This document shows, piece after piece, positions 55,161 through 64,000 of a stretch of DNA of 64,000 nt. This stretch comes from Aporrectodea caliginosa. Its lineage: Eukaryota; Annelida; Clitellata; Crassiclitellata; Lumbricidae. The stretch covers positions 124,001 through 188,000 of the forward strand of contig JACEVL010000105.1 of assembly GCA_020284085.1 (NCBI GenBank). The letters run 5' to 3'. The stretch's first letter is position 1; every line of letters starts with the position of its first letter. Under the pieces are notes generated by a model. The model saw only the letters and a program-made list of their open reading frames with translations. It ran no database searches and was not told the origin of the DNA. A program made the translations under genes and the position numbers.

Positions 55161-55867
55161 TGAGTTGTGTCATCGTGTTCCCTTCGAGTTCTTTTAAATG
55201 CTATCGGTGATTAACCTAGAAAGTATATAGCGCCAGTGCTACTGTTATCCAATCTAATAAAATCTATTATAACGACTTCAATAGAGCAGATAATTTATAA
55301 TAGATTGGCTTGAAATGTGGTCAATACCATAAAAACGGCGTAAAACGTTTAGAGAACTCACATATTTGCAAATCTTACAACTCGAGAAACTTAAATCTGT
55401 GAAGACTTACAACTTTGAAAACTCACAGCTCGTAACACTTACTGTTAGATAACTGGAAACTTGAGAAACTTAGTGAAAGCTAAGAGAATCTTAAACATCT
55501 TAGAAAACTTAATTAACTTACAATTTAGATACCCGCAGCTTGTAGAAATGCATTGCAAGATATAGTGTTGCTCAGTGCTTAAAGTGTAAAAAAAGAAGTA
55601 CCTGGACGCCCCTTAACTTTCCCTCCCCTCTTCCCATCCATCTCCATACCCCTCCAGTCACCAACAAAGAGATAAAACCTGCTTTAATAGATCATTGTAT
55701 ATTGTATACTATAGGCCTATAGGTGAGTCAGTGTACGCAGCGCACATAGTGGGTCAATGAGACAGTGACGTGCGGTATTTCTTTAGTCTACATTGGACGC
55801 ATCGTTAATTTGTTTATGCATCCACTCACAACTTAGGTATGTCTATGTATGTAGCCTATATAAGAGC
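55161..55867. other. No gene recognised
   Basis: Contains repeated ACTTACAACTT/GAAAACTTA words (55370-55530, a weak short-period pattern) and a pyrimidine-rich stretch near 55620. Nothing coding. Confidence 0.4.
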
Positions 55868-57301
55868 ACTTGTTAAGTGCAAAAACAGCTAATGAGCTGG
55901 CTCTGCAGTTCCAGTCCACTCTAACTGAGCTGCTTGATAAGCAAATTCCTTTTAAAATTAAGAGGGTTGTAGAGCGCACACCACAGCCTTGGTTCAGTTA
56001 CTCTGATATTTCTGAGGCTAGGCGTCGAAGAAGTCAATTGGAGTGTTGGTGGCACCACTCTCGTCTGCCTTCTGATCACATTAAGTTTAAGCAACAGTGC
56101 AAACGTGTTCGAAAACTTGTTTCATCTGCCAAATCTGAATATTTAACTAACTTAATTGCTGAAAGTTCTGCATCACCCAAATCTTTGTGGTTGGCCTTAA
56201 ATAAATTGTTACATCGGGAGAAGTTACATTTGGCTCCTACTATGTGCTTAGCTGCTCATGATCTTGCAAGTAAATTCTTCAACTTTTTTGCAGACAAAAT
56301 TTCTGGTATACGTCTTAAATATTATTGATCAGTTCCTCTGCACTGGACAAATTCTTCTATCCAAATTGTACACCTCCTATCATGGACTACTTTCTGCCAA
56401 CTACTGTGGGAGAGGTTCGAGCACTTATCTTTTCCTCGCCTAACAAAACCGGTCTCCTTGATACCATTCCTACTTGGTTTCTTAAAGAGTGCCTTAATGT
56501 CCTTGGTCCCACCATTACATCAATTATCAATTTCTCATTGCATGAGGGATCTTTCCCATCTACTTTTGCTCATGCCATAGTTCATCCGCTGCTTAAGAAA
56601 CCTTCTCTTGATCCCGATGATCTGTAAAATTATAGACCTATCTCAACCTTGAATTTTATATCTAAAATCCTTGAACGGATAGTCATGAATCGCATGCAGA
56701 CTCACCTGTGATCAAACTCACTAATTTCCCCTTTTCAGTCAGCGTATCGTAGATTTCACTCAACTTAATCTGCACTTCTTACTGTTCACAATGACATCAT
56801 TTTTGCTCAATGGACGGGGGTAAGGTGACAGCACTTGTTCTGCTTGACTTTTCTGCTGCTTTTGATACTGTGGATCATTCTATTCTTCTTCATCGTCTTG
56901 AGAACTGGTTTGGGATCTCTGGCCCTGCACTAAATTGGTTTAGTACTTATCTTAGTCCACGCACTCAATCAGTGTATTTAAATGGTAATTATTCATCTGA
57001 TGCTTTGTTGACATGCGGTGTACCACAGGGATCAGTGCTTGGCCCTCTTTTGTTTACACTATGCACCACACCATTAGGAGCATTGCTTGATAATCATTCG
57101 CTGAGATATCATTTCTATGCTGATGATACTCAAATTTACATTTCATTTGACGGTCTGTCATGTAACTCATCTATACAGATGTTGTCTGCTGTCTTTGATG
57201 AAGTACAGTCCTGGATGGCATCCAATAAACTCCTTCTTAACCCACCAAAGACTGAATTTCTGTTACTTGGCACCCACAGCAACTTCAGGAATTTGATGGG
57301 C
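55868..57301 (+). mobile_element. LINE-B, 5' part (RT), interrupted
   Basis: A linker region (AKTANELALQFQSTLTELLD, QPWFSYSDISEARRRR, SLWLALNKLLHR) leads into RT motifs: DTIPTWFLKECL, SIINFSLHEG, FLDFSAAFDTVDHSILL-type LLDFSAAFDTVDHSIL, CGVPQGSVLGPLLF and FYADDTQIY with the catalytic ADD. Frameshifts lie near 56325 and 56630, with stops near 56710. CR1/L2-type LINE, 5'-truncated. It breaks at TTAA 57302, where piggyBac D begins; its C-terminal end resumes at about 59430. Confidence 0.85.
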
Positions 57302-57419
57302 TTAACCCTCCGTCGGGCGGAAAAAAAACTATACACCTAAGGGCGTGGGGTCAATTTTGACCCCATGGTAATAATTATGTAATTTGAATAAAACAAGCAA
57401 ATAAATTGCTTAAGAATGT

Positions 57420-58040
57420 CATTATTATCACTAATATTCACTGAAATGTCAATATTTGTTTTACTTCCTCATGACATGACGTCATAACGTGACGTCATGG
57501 AACGACGTCACTTCATAATGTCATGATGCCACATACAAACATATGCTTGTAATAGTGTTTGTACACTAATGATTGCATGAGAAGGTAATTAGTGTAATTA
57601 TTATTAACTGAAATGTCATTATTTGTTGTTCTTCTTCATGGCATGACGTCATAACGTAACGTCACGTGATGACGTCACTTCATGACGTTATGCTGCCACA
57701 TACAAACATAGGCTAGTAAAGGTGTTTGTACACTAATGATTGCATGAGAAGGTCATTAGTATTATTAATATTCACTGAAATGTCATTATTTGTTGTTCAT
57801 GACATCATGACATGACGTCGTAACGTGACGTAACGTAATGACGTCACTTCATGATGTCATGATGCCACATAGAAACAATTGCTTGTAATACTGGTCGTAC
57901 ACTACTGATTGCACGAGAAGGTCATTAGTATTAAAAATATTCACTGAAATGTCATTATTTGTTGTTCTTCCTCATGACATGACGTCATAACGCGACTCAC
58001 TTCATGATGTCATGATGCCACATACAAACATAGGCTAATA
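57420..58040. repeat. Four roughly 165 bp repeats rich in TGACGTCA-like sites
   Basis: ACTGAAATGTCA marks copy starts near 57441, 57610, 57772 and 57943. Each unit includes several near-palindromic ATGACGTCAT/GTGACGTCA words, then TGCCACATACAAACAT and GATTGCATGAGAAGGT. TGACGTCA is the full CRE/ATF-CREB consensus; here it may instead be a transposase or folding site. Confidence 0.8.
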
Positions 58041-58129
58041 ATGCTGCTCTTATTCTAATGTATTCCTCATGAAATGACGCTAGAATGAACATGGGAGACT
58101 ACTAGGAGTCTAGGAAAGTATTCCATCAA

Positions 58130-59081
58130 TCAGCAGAGACATGTCTGAAAAGAGATCTGACAGTGGACAGGGCACACATTCTTATGGCATGCCTTGCAGA
58201 CAGCCGTGGCTTTTCTATTTGTCTGTCAGGGACAAACTTGGCAGCAACATCGTATATTGGAGATTCCTCAATGTCGTATACATGTTTCAGTGGTGCTCTA
58301 ATCAGCCCAAGATGAGACGCATACGGTCGTCACTGTTCCTTTAGCTCTTGGCAAAGATCTTTCCCCAATTTCTTGATGAACAGCCGACGCTTTCCCACTG
58401 GAGCCTTGTCAAACTTCAATTTCTCATGGAGGACGTGAGCAAAAGTGTGGCAATATCCAGTTGGTTGCAGAACGGCACTACCGGCAAATGTCTGGTTGAG
58501 AACTTCGTGCTGTATGTTTTTATCATCTGGTCAGCACAATTGACTCCTACTTTTGTCCAGTTGTAGAAGTTTATAACCTCCGGAAGTTTCCCTGGCCAAA
58601 AGTCCCACTGGTGGTGTGCATAGTCGACAAGACGACGGCCACTTTGTCTTTCTTACACTTGTCGCCGGTCTCATTGAAACCGATAAGGGATGATTACAAA
58701 TCGCATCCTCTGGGAGTTACAAATTCTTCGGGCAACTCTACTAGAATAGTACGAATATTAGGCCAAAGTCGCTTTCTTTGTCTACAGAACATCTCTAGCC
58801 AGGAACAGCAAGGTTAAAAAATTATAACTGGTCATGTTGCGACCTTCACATTCAAGAGGTTGTATGAGCTGGCGGACAACGTACGTTTCCTCCCAGATCT
58901 TGGCTGGAGCTGCATCGGCACTCTCTTTGCCGCAATATATGCTGGCGTTGAACTTGACTTCAGCATCGCAACACATTCCTAACTTGATGCCGTACTTTGA
59001 CGGCTTGTATTGTACAAATCTGCACCGACCTCGATATGGAGCGAGTCTGTCGTCAATTGTGAGAAATGGGCCTGGAAGCAT
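58130..59081 (-). pseudogene. piggyBac transposase, decayed
   Basis: From 59081 leftwards: LTIDDRLAPYRGRC, QYKPSKYGIKLG, YCGKESADAAPAK, then a 'DNFFTS'-like YNFLTL and, after frame changes, a VNCADQM motif (about 58525; the family has GVD..DQM) and the Cys-rich tail CKACHKNVCPVHC near 58160. The order matches piggyBac transposases, with the DD of the IDDRL region as a catalytic carboxylate site. The N-terminal half is missing and several indels break the frame. Confidence 0.85.
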
Positions 59082-59429
59082 TGCAAAAGCGGGAGGGCAG
59101 CACTGATAAGTAAATATAAAACGAAATAAGGAAATAATATTGCGGGTTTTTGTGCAACTTTAGACTGTTTATGAGAAAGAAACACCAATTACTGTCCTGG
59201 GGTCAAAAATGACCCCATGACCTCATGTGTATAAATGTCCTGTAAATTTTTTTCCATCTAAAATTCGTATGCAAACTCAACTGGAATACGTAGTGACAAC
59301 CTGTACAGTAATTCTCGTGAAAAATCACAGCGGCCATTTCACTTTTTAATATCGATCCATGACTTGAAAATGCACTCTGGGGTCATTATTGACCCCACGC
59401 CCGACGAAGGGCGTGGGGTCTGACTTATT

Positions 59430-59748
59430 CAATGAGGTCATCTGATTGTCTTTGTCTGGTCATACCTAAATCAAGAACTGTTCTCGGTGAACGAGCTTTT
59501 TCAGTATCTGGGCCTACTTTTTGGAACTCTCTTCCTGTGTCTGTACGCTGTGCTCAGTCGCTTGTGTCATTTCGTTCTCGGCTGAAAACTTACCTCTTTC
59601 AAATTGCTTATCCACCTTAGGCTGCCTCTCTGTTTCTTACGGACTGATCTTCTGGATGTTGACCTGATTACGGATTGTTTTGATGCGCCATCGGTTGATG
59701 CCTTGTGCATTAGACACCGGCGCAATAGAAGTTGCTAATTACATTACA
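59430..59748 (+). mobile_element. LINE-B, C-terminal end and 3' UTR
   Basis: MRSSDCLCLVIPKSRTVLGE and SGPTFWNSLPVSVRCAQSLV form the standard LINE C-terminus; a TAG near 59620 ends it. The 3' UTR closes with GTTGCTAATTACATTACAT, an ATTAC-type tail, directly followed by a SINE-2. Confidence 0.85.
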
Positions 59749-59752
59749 TAAG

Positions 59753-59966
59753 AGCACTTGTTAAAGCGCCCCTTCAAGATTTCCACTCAGAGGCGCTTTC
59801 GACTACAGCGCGGACACTGAATCGGAGTTTCACGTCGAAGCGTACATGTATGAGCAGCTGAGAGTGAAGGACTTGCCCATGGTCCTACGCTGCGGCTTGA
59901 GGTGGATTCGAACCCGCAACCATCCGTCTGCAAGGTACCGAACATGCCCCTACACCACCGCGCCCA
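59753..59966 (-). repeat. SINE-2
   Basis: Minus strand: GGCGCGGTGGTGTAGGGGCA, GCGGGTTCGAATCCACC, GCTTTAACAAGTGC end. It abuts the LINE-B tail, in line with SINE-2 using a similar insertion context. Confidence 0.8.
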
Positions 59967-60067
59967 ACTATGGACGTAATGCCTTAATTTTTCGGCACCC
60001 AGCTTCACATGTTTGGAGTCCCGGTCGCACGGACGCAAACTATCGGAATCATTGATACAGAAACAAA

Positions 60068-60181
60068 ATGCCGAGTACAGACACGCGTCAAATAATTGAA
60101 TGGTTAAACCTGGATATTATTAATAAGAGTCCCAGGTTAAACGAAAATGTGTGCGATGTTGAAATTAAATTACTTAACAAG
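60068..60181 (+). CDS. Possible first coding exon, unidentified gene
   Basis: ATG in a good context (AACAAAATGCC) opens 38 codons (MPSTDTRQIIEWLNLDII, VCDVEIKLLNK) and ends in phase 0 at AACAAG|GTACAA. The composition looks coding and helical. A second open block at 60350-60524 (GQRSYRAGLVMKMTSPELGN, ending CAG|GTACTT) could be a later exon, but its phase does not match a direct join. Function unknown. Confidence 0.35.
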
Positions 60182-60688
60182 GTACAATGAAATCAATTAT
60201 TACTTTAAATTTGTCAAATAAGCGAAAGTTTTGAATTCAAATGAAAATAATCATTGTAGGCCTAATTGGAAAAATGGCTAAAAAAGTGAAAAACATAAAA
60301 CTGTTAAAACGATTTCTTTGTGAGAACGGAGCCCCTAGGTTTTGGCGCCCAGGCAACTGCCTGTTTTGTCTGTACTAAAGGCCGGAGTCAACACGTCAAC
60401 GACAAACATCAGAAGTCAACTGGGTCAGCGATCCTATAGGGCTGGGCTGGTCATGAAGATGACTAGCCCAGAGCTTGGAAACTCTGTCCAGTTTAATTTC
60501 AAACAGTCTTTACAGGTACTTATTGAGAACAGTAAGATAGCCACGAATAAGTGTCTTGATACATACATGCATGCATGTATGAGTACATGCATACAAATAC
60601 ATACAGAGAAACACACATACAAAAACATCAAAGCAAATGACTAAATAATTATTTTGCAATCGTGCTAATACTAAGTCTTGTACATACT

Positions 60689-60876
60689 TCAAAGCTCTGA
60701 TACAAGGAATGCCTTCACTGCATCGTTTTCTTTTCGAGTTTGAATTATAGCCAAGTTAGCTCCACTGCGTAACTTCTGACACTTCTTACCAGCCGAGGAC
60801 CAATCGAGACTTTCATATACAGCCATGTAACACTTTTCGGCTGAAGGCAAATAAGTGAAACCAGGAGGGCACATAG
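60689..60876 (-). CDS. C-type lectin domain exon (N-terminal half)
   Basis: Acceptor TTCTGTTTCAG, then codons for CPPGFTYLPSAEKCY, the opening of a C-type lectin fold, followed by LDWSSAGKKCQ (the conserved W..A...C helix), GANLAIIQTRKEND and AVKAFLVSEL. This is the first half of the domain; the Ca-binding loop half (WIGL, EPN/QPD, WND) is not in the window. An in-frame TGA occurs just before a donor-like GTATGT at 60687, so either an upstream donor (CTT|GTATCA) is used or the exon is inactivated. Likely extracellular glycan recognition if functional. Confidence 0.7.
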
Positions 60877-60988
60877 CTGAAACAGAACAATTACTTACTT
60901 AACAAATGAAACAATCATAGGCCTGCCATGTAAGAAACTAAGAATTTTTTTTAATTGTCAGTAAGATTGCCTAAATAGACTTTACATG

Positions 60989-61232
60989 ACGGGGCGCGAT
61001 AGCGCATTGAATAACACACTGGCATAGAGAGCGAGAGGTACAGAGATCGATCACCGTAGGCGGACATGCTTTGTAGGCTGCTATTATCGCCGTGTATTGC
61101 AAGCGGTCTGTTCTGTTAGTAGTTAAGATTTATGTCTTCTGTCATTTGTGTTCTTGGGAATTGTTTAATTGTCTTAGCATGTAAATGTACAGCGCAGTGC
61201 GTTTGTCAGGCGCTTAATTAAAGAAAAGATGT
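60989..61232 (+). repeat. SINE-4
   Basis: GGGGCGCGATAGCGCATTG, GAGAGCGAGAGGTACAGAG, GATCGATCACC (B-box-like), then TTATCGCCGTGTATTGC and CAGTGCGTTTGTCAGGCGC ending in AAAGAAAAGATG. The counterpart of 13315-13552 in the opposite orientation. Confidence 0.75.
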
Positions 61233-61532
61233 TATATTTACTGCATTCCAGATAATCTGCCATTGCAGTTTACAATTACCGAAGTTCGCGACGCAGGAGT
61301 TTTGAGGTCGAGGAAACTTTAAGTGCACAAAAACTTATTTTAAAGTAGGCTATACAGGGCTTACAGGTTTACACTTTTCAATGACAGTTCTTTAAGAGAA
61401 ACTGATTCTAATTACTAAATAGAATGAATGTTCGTTTTCATGTTTGAAAATACTGCAACAAAGATACATCGCAAATTGTGAACAAGCGAATAAGAAATTG
61501 CAAAGCTGTTTCAAAAACGTTGCCGAGAGCAG

Positions 61533-61596
61533 TATGTATGTATGTATGTATGTATGTATGTATGTATGTATGTATTCAATTCAATTCAATTTGTTT
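61533..61596. repeat. (TATG)n and (AATTC)n tail of LINE-A copy 2
   Basis: Ten TATG units, then AATTCAATTCAATTCAATTTG. On the minus strand this is the LINE 3' tail (TTGAA repeats) followed by CATA repeats. Confidence 0.85.
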
Positions 61597-61930
61597 ATTG
61601 GTCCCAATAACACAAAGACACAAAACAAATAATATTTAACAGTAATTAAACATAAAGCATAATCATTTAATATGCAATTATCACAGCATACATAAGGGAG
61701 CAATAGGCTTACCCGAAGGGAATAATCCCGCTGAGTGGGGGCCTATTTACAAAATAATATCAATGAGTCTTAGTAGTGACAAATACTTAACACAGTGGCA
61801 GTAGCTTGGGAGCCCAGAAATAACAGCGTTGAGGTAGCTTCCCTCCGCCTTAGGGTAAAACAAAAGACAATAAAACCAAAAAAGACCAAAAAAGAACTGA
61901 ACAAATGCAATGCTATTTAACATTTCTTAT

Positions 61931-63193
61931 TTAACAATTTTTTATTGTGTGTGCACGGATTTGGATTTTAAATGAGGCTAGACTCATGGCCGCACGAACA
62001 CATTCTGGTATGCTATTCCATATGAGGGGACCCTGGTATTTGATAGAAAACTGTCGGGTATTTGTTCTGGCAAAGATGCTTATGTAGACTCTTTTATTTC
62101 GAATGGCCCTGTCAAGTAAGTTTGGTTTGAAGTAGGCCGAGAAAGCTTGTGGGAGGAGGTTATTATCATACTGGTACATAAATATACTAGTTTGAAGAAA
62201 TTTAATCTGAGATATTTTCAGGAGGTTAAGTTGCAAGTACAGTGGGTCAGTGTGGGTGTTGATAGGAGATTTGGTAATAATTCTTATAGCTTTTTTCTGT
62301 AGTATGTTTAGTTTTAGTAAGTGAGTGTCATATGTAGATGTCCAGACAAAATTACAATAGTTTAAATAAGGATGTATAAGTGTAAAATATAGATTTTTGA
62401 GTATGTGTGTTGGAAGCAGATAGGATATCCTGCGAATTATTCCAGTGTTTTTAGAGATTTTTTTAGCAATTTCGGCAATATGTATGTCCCACTTTAAGTG
62501 TTGGTCAATGTAAACCCCTAGGAATTTGGATGAAGAGACTTGAGGAATTAACTTATTTTCAATTGTCAGAGCATTGTCAGGAGTTGGAACAGGTTTATTG
62601 TTAGACCTGAAGATGATGTAATTTGTTTTAGATAGGTTAAGGGAGAGTTTGTTGGCTTTAAACCAGTCATTAGCTAGTTCTAGGTCATTATTTGCTATTT
62701 TAATTAATTGGTCATATGAGGCATGTGAGTAGAAGGCATTGGAGTCATCTGCAAAGAGAATGTAATGAAGAAGAGATGCAGAATTGGGAAGATCATTGAT
62801 GTATATTAAAAAGAGTAGAGGCCCAAGTATTGAGCCTTGAGGAACCCCAAAGACTATGTTTTGAAAACTTGATAGTTTGCCATTACAAGAAACTTGCTGG
62901 CGTCGGTTATTTAGGTAGCTTGAAAACCATGCAAGTGCAACTCCTCTGATTCCATAAGTTTCAAGTTTATATAACAAGATTTTATGGTCAACCGTATCGA
63001 ATGCTTTGGCTAGGTCGAGAAAAATTCCAATGGAATATTCATTGTTATCCATGGCTTGAGAGATTTTATCCTGAATATCAATTAGTGACATATATGTCGA
63101 ATGCCCTGGCTGAAAGCCATGTTGGAAGGGGTAAAGGATTTCAGATTGGCTAATAAAAGAGTACAGCCTGTCATACATAACCCTCTCAAACAA
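61931..63193 (-). CDS. LINE-A reverse transcriptase, main block
   Basis: 420 codons: HGFQPGHSTYMSL, IFLDLAKAFDTVDHKIL (motif A Asp), FGVPQGSILGPLLF (motif B), ILFADDSNAFY (catalytic ADD), LSLNLSKTNYI, KFLGVYIDQHLKW (motif E region), YLNYCNFVW and the terminal GPLIWNSIPECV. All RT catalytic residues are present. The first part of the RT lies in the next frame (63082-63873), separated by a probable one-base change in an A/T run near 63200. Confidence 0.9.
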   Translation of the reverse strand: MFERVMYDRLYSFISQSEILYPFQHGFQPGHSTYMSLIDIQDKISQAMDNNEYSIGIFLDLAKAFDTVDHKILLYKLETYGIRGVALAWFSSYLNNRRQQVSCNGKLSSFQNIVFGVPQGSILGPLLFLIYINDLPNSASLLHYILFADDSNAFYSHASYDQLIKIANNDLELANDWFKANKLSLNLSKTNYIIFRSNNKPVPTPDNALTIENKLIPQVSSSKFLGVYIDQHLKWDIHIAEIAKKISKNTGIIRRISYLLPTHILKNLYFTLIHPYLNYCNFVWTSTYDTHLLKLNILQKKAIRIITKSPINTHTDPLYLQLNLLKISQIKFLQTSIFMYQYDNNLLPQAFSAYFKPNLLDRAIRNKRVYISIFARTNTRQFSIKYQGPLIWNSIPECVRAAMSLASFKIQIRAHTIKNC

Positions 63194-64000
63194 CTTGGAA
63201 AAAAAGGTAATATAGAGATAGGTCTGAAGTTAGAAACCTCATTTTTATTTCCTTGTTTATAAATCGGTATTACTTTAGCTAATTTAATATCAGATGGAAC
63301 CTCTCCAGTTCTAATCGAGCAATTTATTATTTCGCTTAGTGGAGTTGCTAGTATATCCATAAGTGGTGATAATACATGCGGATTGAGGTCATCAGGTCCA
63401 GTACTGTGAGTATCTTTAAGGGTTTTGTTGATAGCAATTAGCTCATAGGAAGAAGTCGGTAGCATAGCAAAGGAATTCAGTGAAGAGGCCGGCATATAAT
63501 CTTGATATGATTTTTTTGATAGAGGTATATTTTGTGCTAGAGATTTAGGTAAGTTCGTAAAATGGGTATTAAATATATCCGCTAAAAGTTCAGAGTCGTC
63601 TATTTTATTGCCATTAATTAATATTTCTTTTATAATCGTATCCTTATTTTCAGTATTAACGATGGATTTAATTAGTTGCCAAGTTTTTTTAATGTCATGG
63701 TTATATTTGGCAAATTCATTACTATAATAGTCTTGTTCCAGTTTAGTACGTATTACTTTATACTTATTACGGTAAGCGGTAAATATGGCTTTATTTGCTA
63801 GAGTAGGATTTTTTACAAATTTAACGTATAGTTTTTCTTTCTTTTTTGTAGAATTTAATAGTCCTTGAGTCATCCAAGGATTCTGAGCTGCTTTTCTTTT
63901 ATTAGTGGCTCTGGGCCTTAGGGGAAAAGCTTGGTCATAATTAAGCTGTATTAATTTTACAAATAAAGCATATGCTAAGTCAGATTCATTTTTGCTGCAA
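63082..64000 (-). CDS. LINE-A linker and RT N-terminal part, partial
   Basis: WMTQGLLNSTKKKEKLYVKF, TWQLIKSIVN, HSTGPDDLNPHVLSPL, EIINCSIRTGEVP and NFRPISILPF precede the block above. The reading is open to the window edge (NESDLAYALFVKL near 63985), so the annotated ATG at 63873 is internal. Overlap with the next frame places the frameshift at 63190-63205. Confidence 0.85.
   Translation of the reverse strand, partial: CSKNESDLAYALFVKLIQLNYDQAFPLRPRATNKRKAAQNPWMTQGLLNSTKKKEKLYVKFVKNPTLANKAIFTAYRNKYKVIRTKLEQDYYSNEFAKYNHDIKKTWQLIKSIVNTENKDTIIKEILINGNKIDDSELLADIFNTHFTNLPKSLAQNIPLSKKSYQDYMPASSLNSFAMLPTSSYELIAINKTLKDTHSTGPDDLNPHVLSPLMDILATPLSEIINCSIRTGEVPSDIKLAKVIPIYKQGNKNEVSNFRPISILPFFPSCLRGLCMTGCTLLLANLKSFTPSNMAFSQGIRHICH

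Larger units (their letters stand above)
57302..59411 (-). mobile_element. piggyBac-type element D, nested in LINE-B
   Basis: Left: TTAA (57302-57305) then CCCTCCGTCGGGCG. Right, in reverse from 59411: CCCTTCGTCGGGCG. Palindromes of the type GGGGTCAATTTTGACCCC lie just inside each end (57350, 59383) and again near 59198. No TTAA follows the right end; sequence continues CGTGGGGTCTGAC. The interrupted LINE lacks about 150 residues between the two sides, so a deletion adjoining the right end probably removed the second TTAA. The interior holds a transposase relic on - and a block of CRE-like repeats. Confidence 0.85.
61573..64000 (-). mobile_element. LINE-A copy 2, near intact, cut by window edge
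   Basis: 3' UTR from 61573 (TTTATTGGTCCCAATAACAC on +) to the stop at 61931, then the RT ORF. The same family as 36945-40432 (shared RISYLLP, NDLPN, WNS and tail), but with only one frameshift, so much younger. It continues beyond 64000, where the endonuclease should lie. Confidence 0.9.

Overview
This is eukaryotic, animal DNA: intron-bearing genes lie in a matrix dominated by transposable elements, tRNA-derived SINEs, minisatellites and one long satellite array. The large single-exon Mab-21 (cGAS-like receptor type) gene, the C2H2 array, the Polinton-type polymerase remnant and the many tRNA SINEs suggest a marine lophotrochozoan, perhaps a mollusc. That placement is inference. Nothing points to a prokaryote or a free virus.

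Layout. 1-9160: the 3' end of the 4-hydroxyphenylpyruvate dioxygenase gene on +. Its last two exons (834-956 and 8878-8955) are separated by a 7.9 kb intron full of repeats, including a hAT-type MITE and a truncated LINE. 9570-12900: a LINE of the RNase H-bearing I group with an intact 713-codon ORF, inserted with a 14 bp target duplication. 15132-16817: two phase-matched exons of an unrecognised gene with five DHxY motifs, flanked by three different minisatellites. 17200-24880: SINEs, RTE-like and other LINE debris, and 38 bp tandem repeats, with no convincing gene. 24887-26300: a TTAA-flanked piggyBac-type element carrying a dimeric SINE. 26321-28323: a C2H2 zinc-finger gene with 15 tandem fingers, preceded by decayed fingers. 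29810-30828: a second piggyBac-type element with a broken transposase tail. 32113-36620: a roughly 90-copy, 48 bp satellite continuous with the 3' end of a SINE. 36945-40432: a decayed LINE split by a SINE. 41670-45400: a frameshifted protein-primed type B DNA polymerase (Polinton/Maverick-like). 46054-47248: a foldback-like element hosting a third piggyBac MITE. 49271-52168: the Mab-21/cGLR-like gene on -. 53726-54533: a second foldback-like element with minisatellite arms and a perfect 9 bp target duplication, lying 13 nt into the intron after a THAP-domain first exon on -. 55868-59748: a LINE interrupted by a piggyBac element with a decayed transposase. 60068-60876: a possible first exon (+) and a C-type lectin exon (-). 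61573-64000: a nearly intact LINE of the same family as the one at 37-40 kb, running off the right edge.

The host genes form no operon or obvious pathway. HPPD is tyrosine catabolism, the Mab-21 protein may be innate sensing, the zinc-finger protein is a putative DNA binder and the lectin exon belongs to a carbohydrate-recognition fold. The most notable material is in the repeats: two foldback-like elements with 9 bp target duplications and a shared kind of spacer, a satellite apparently born from a SINE tail, and piggyBac elements with family-specific subterminal palindromes.

Limits: all assignments come from reading the sequence by eye. Splice sites are judged by consensus and phase only, and repeat boundaries without target duplications are good to about 10-20 bp.
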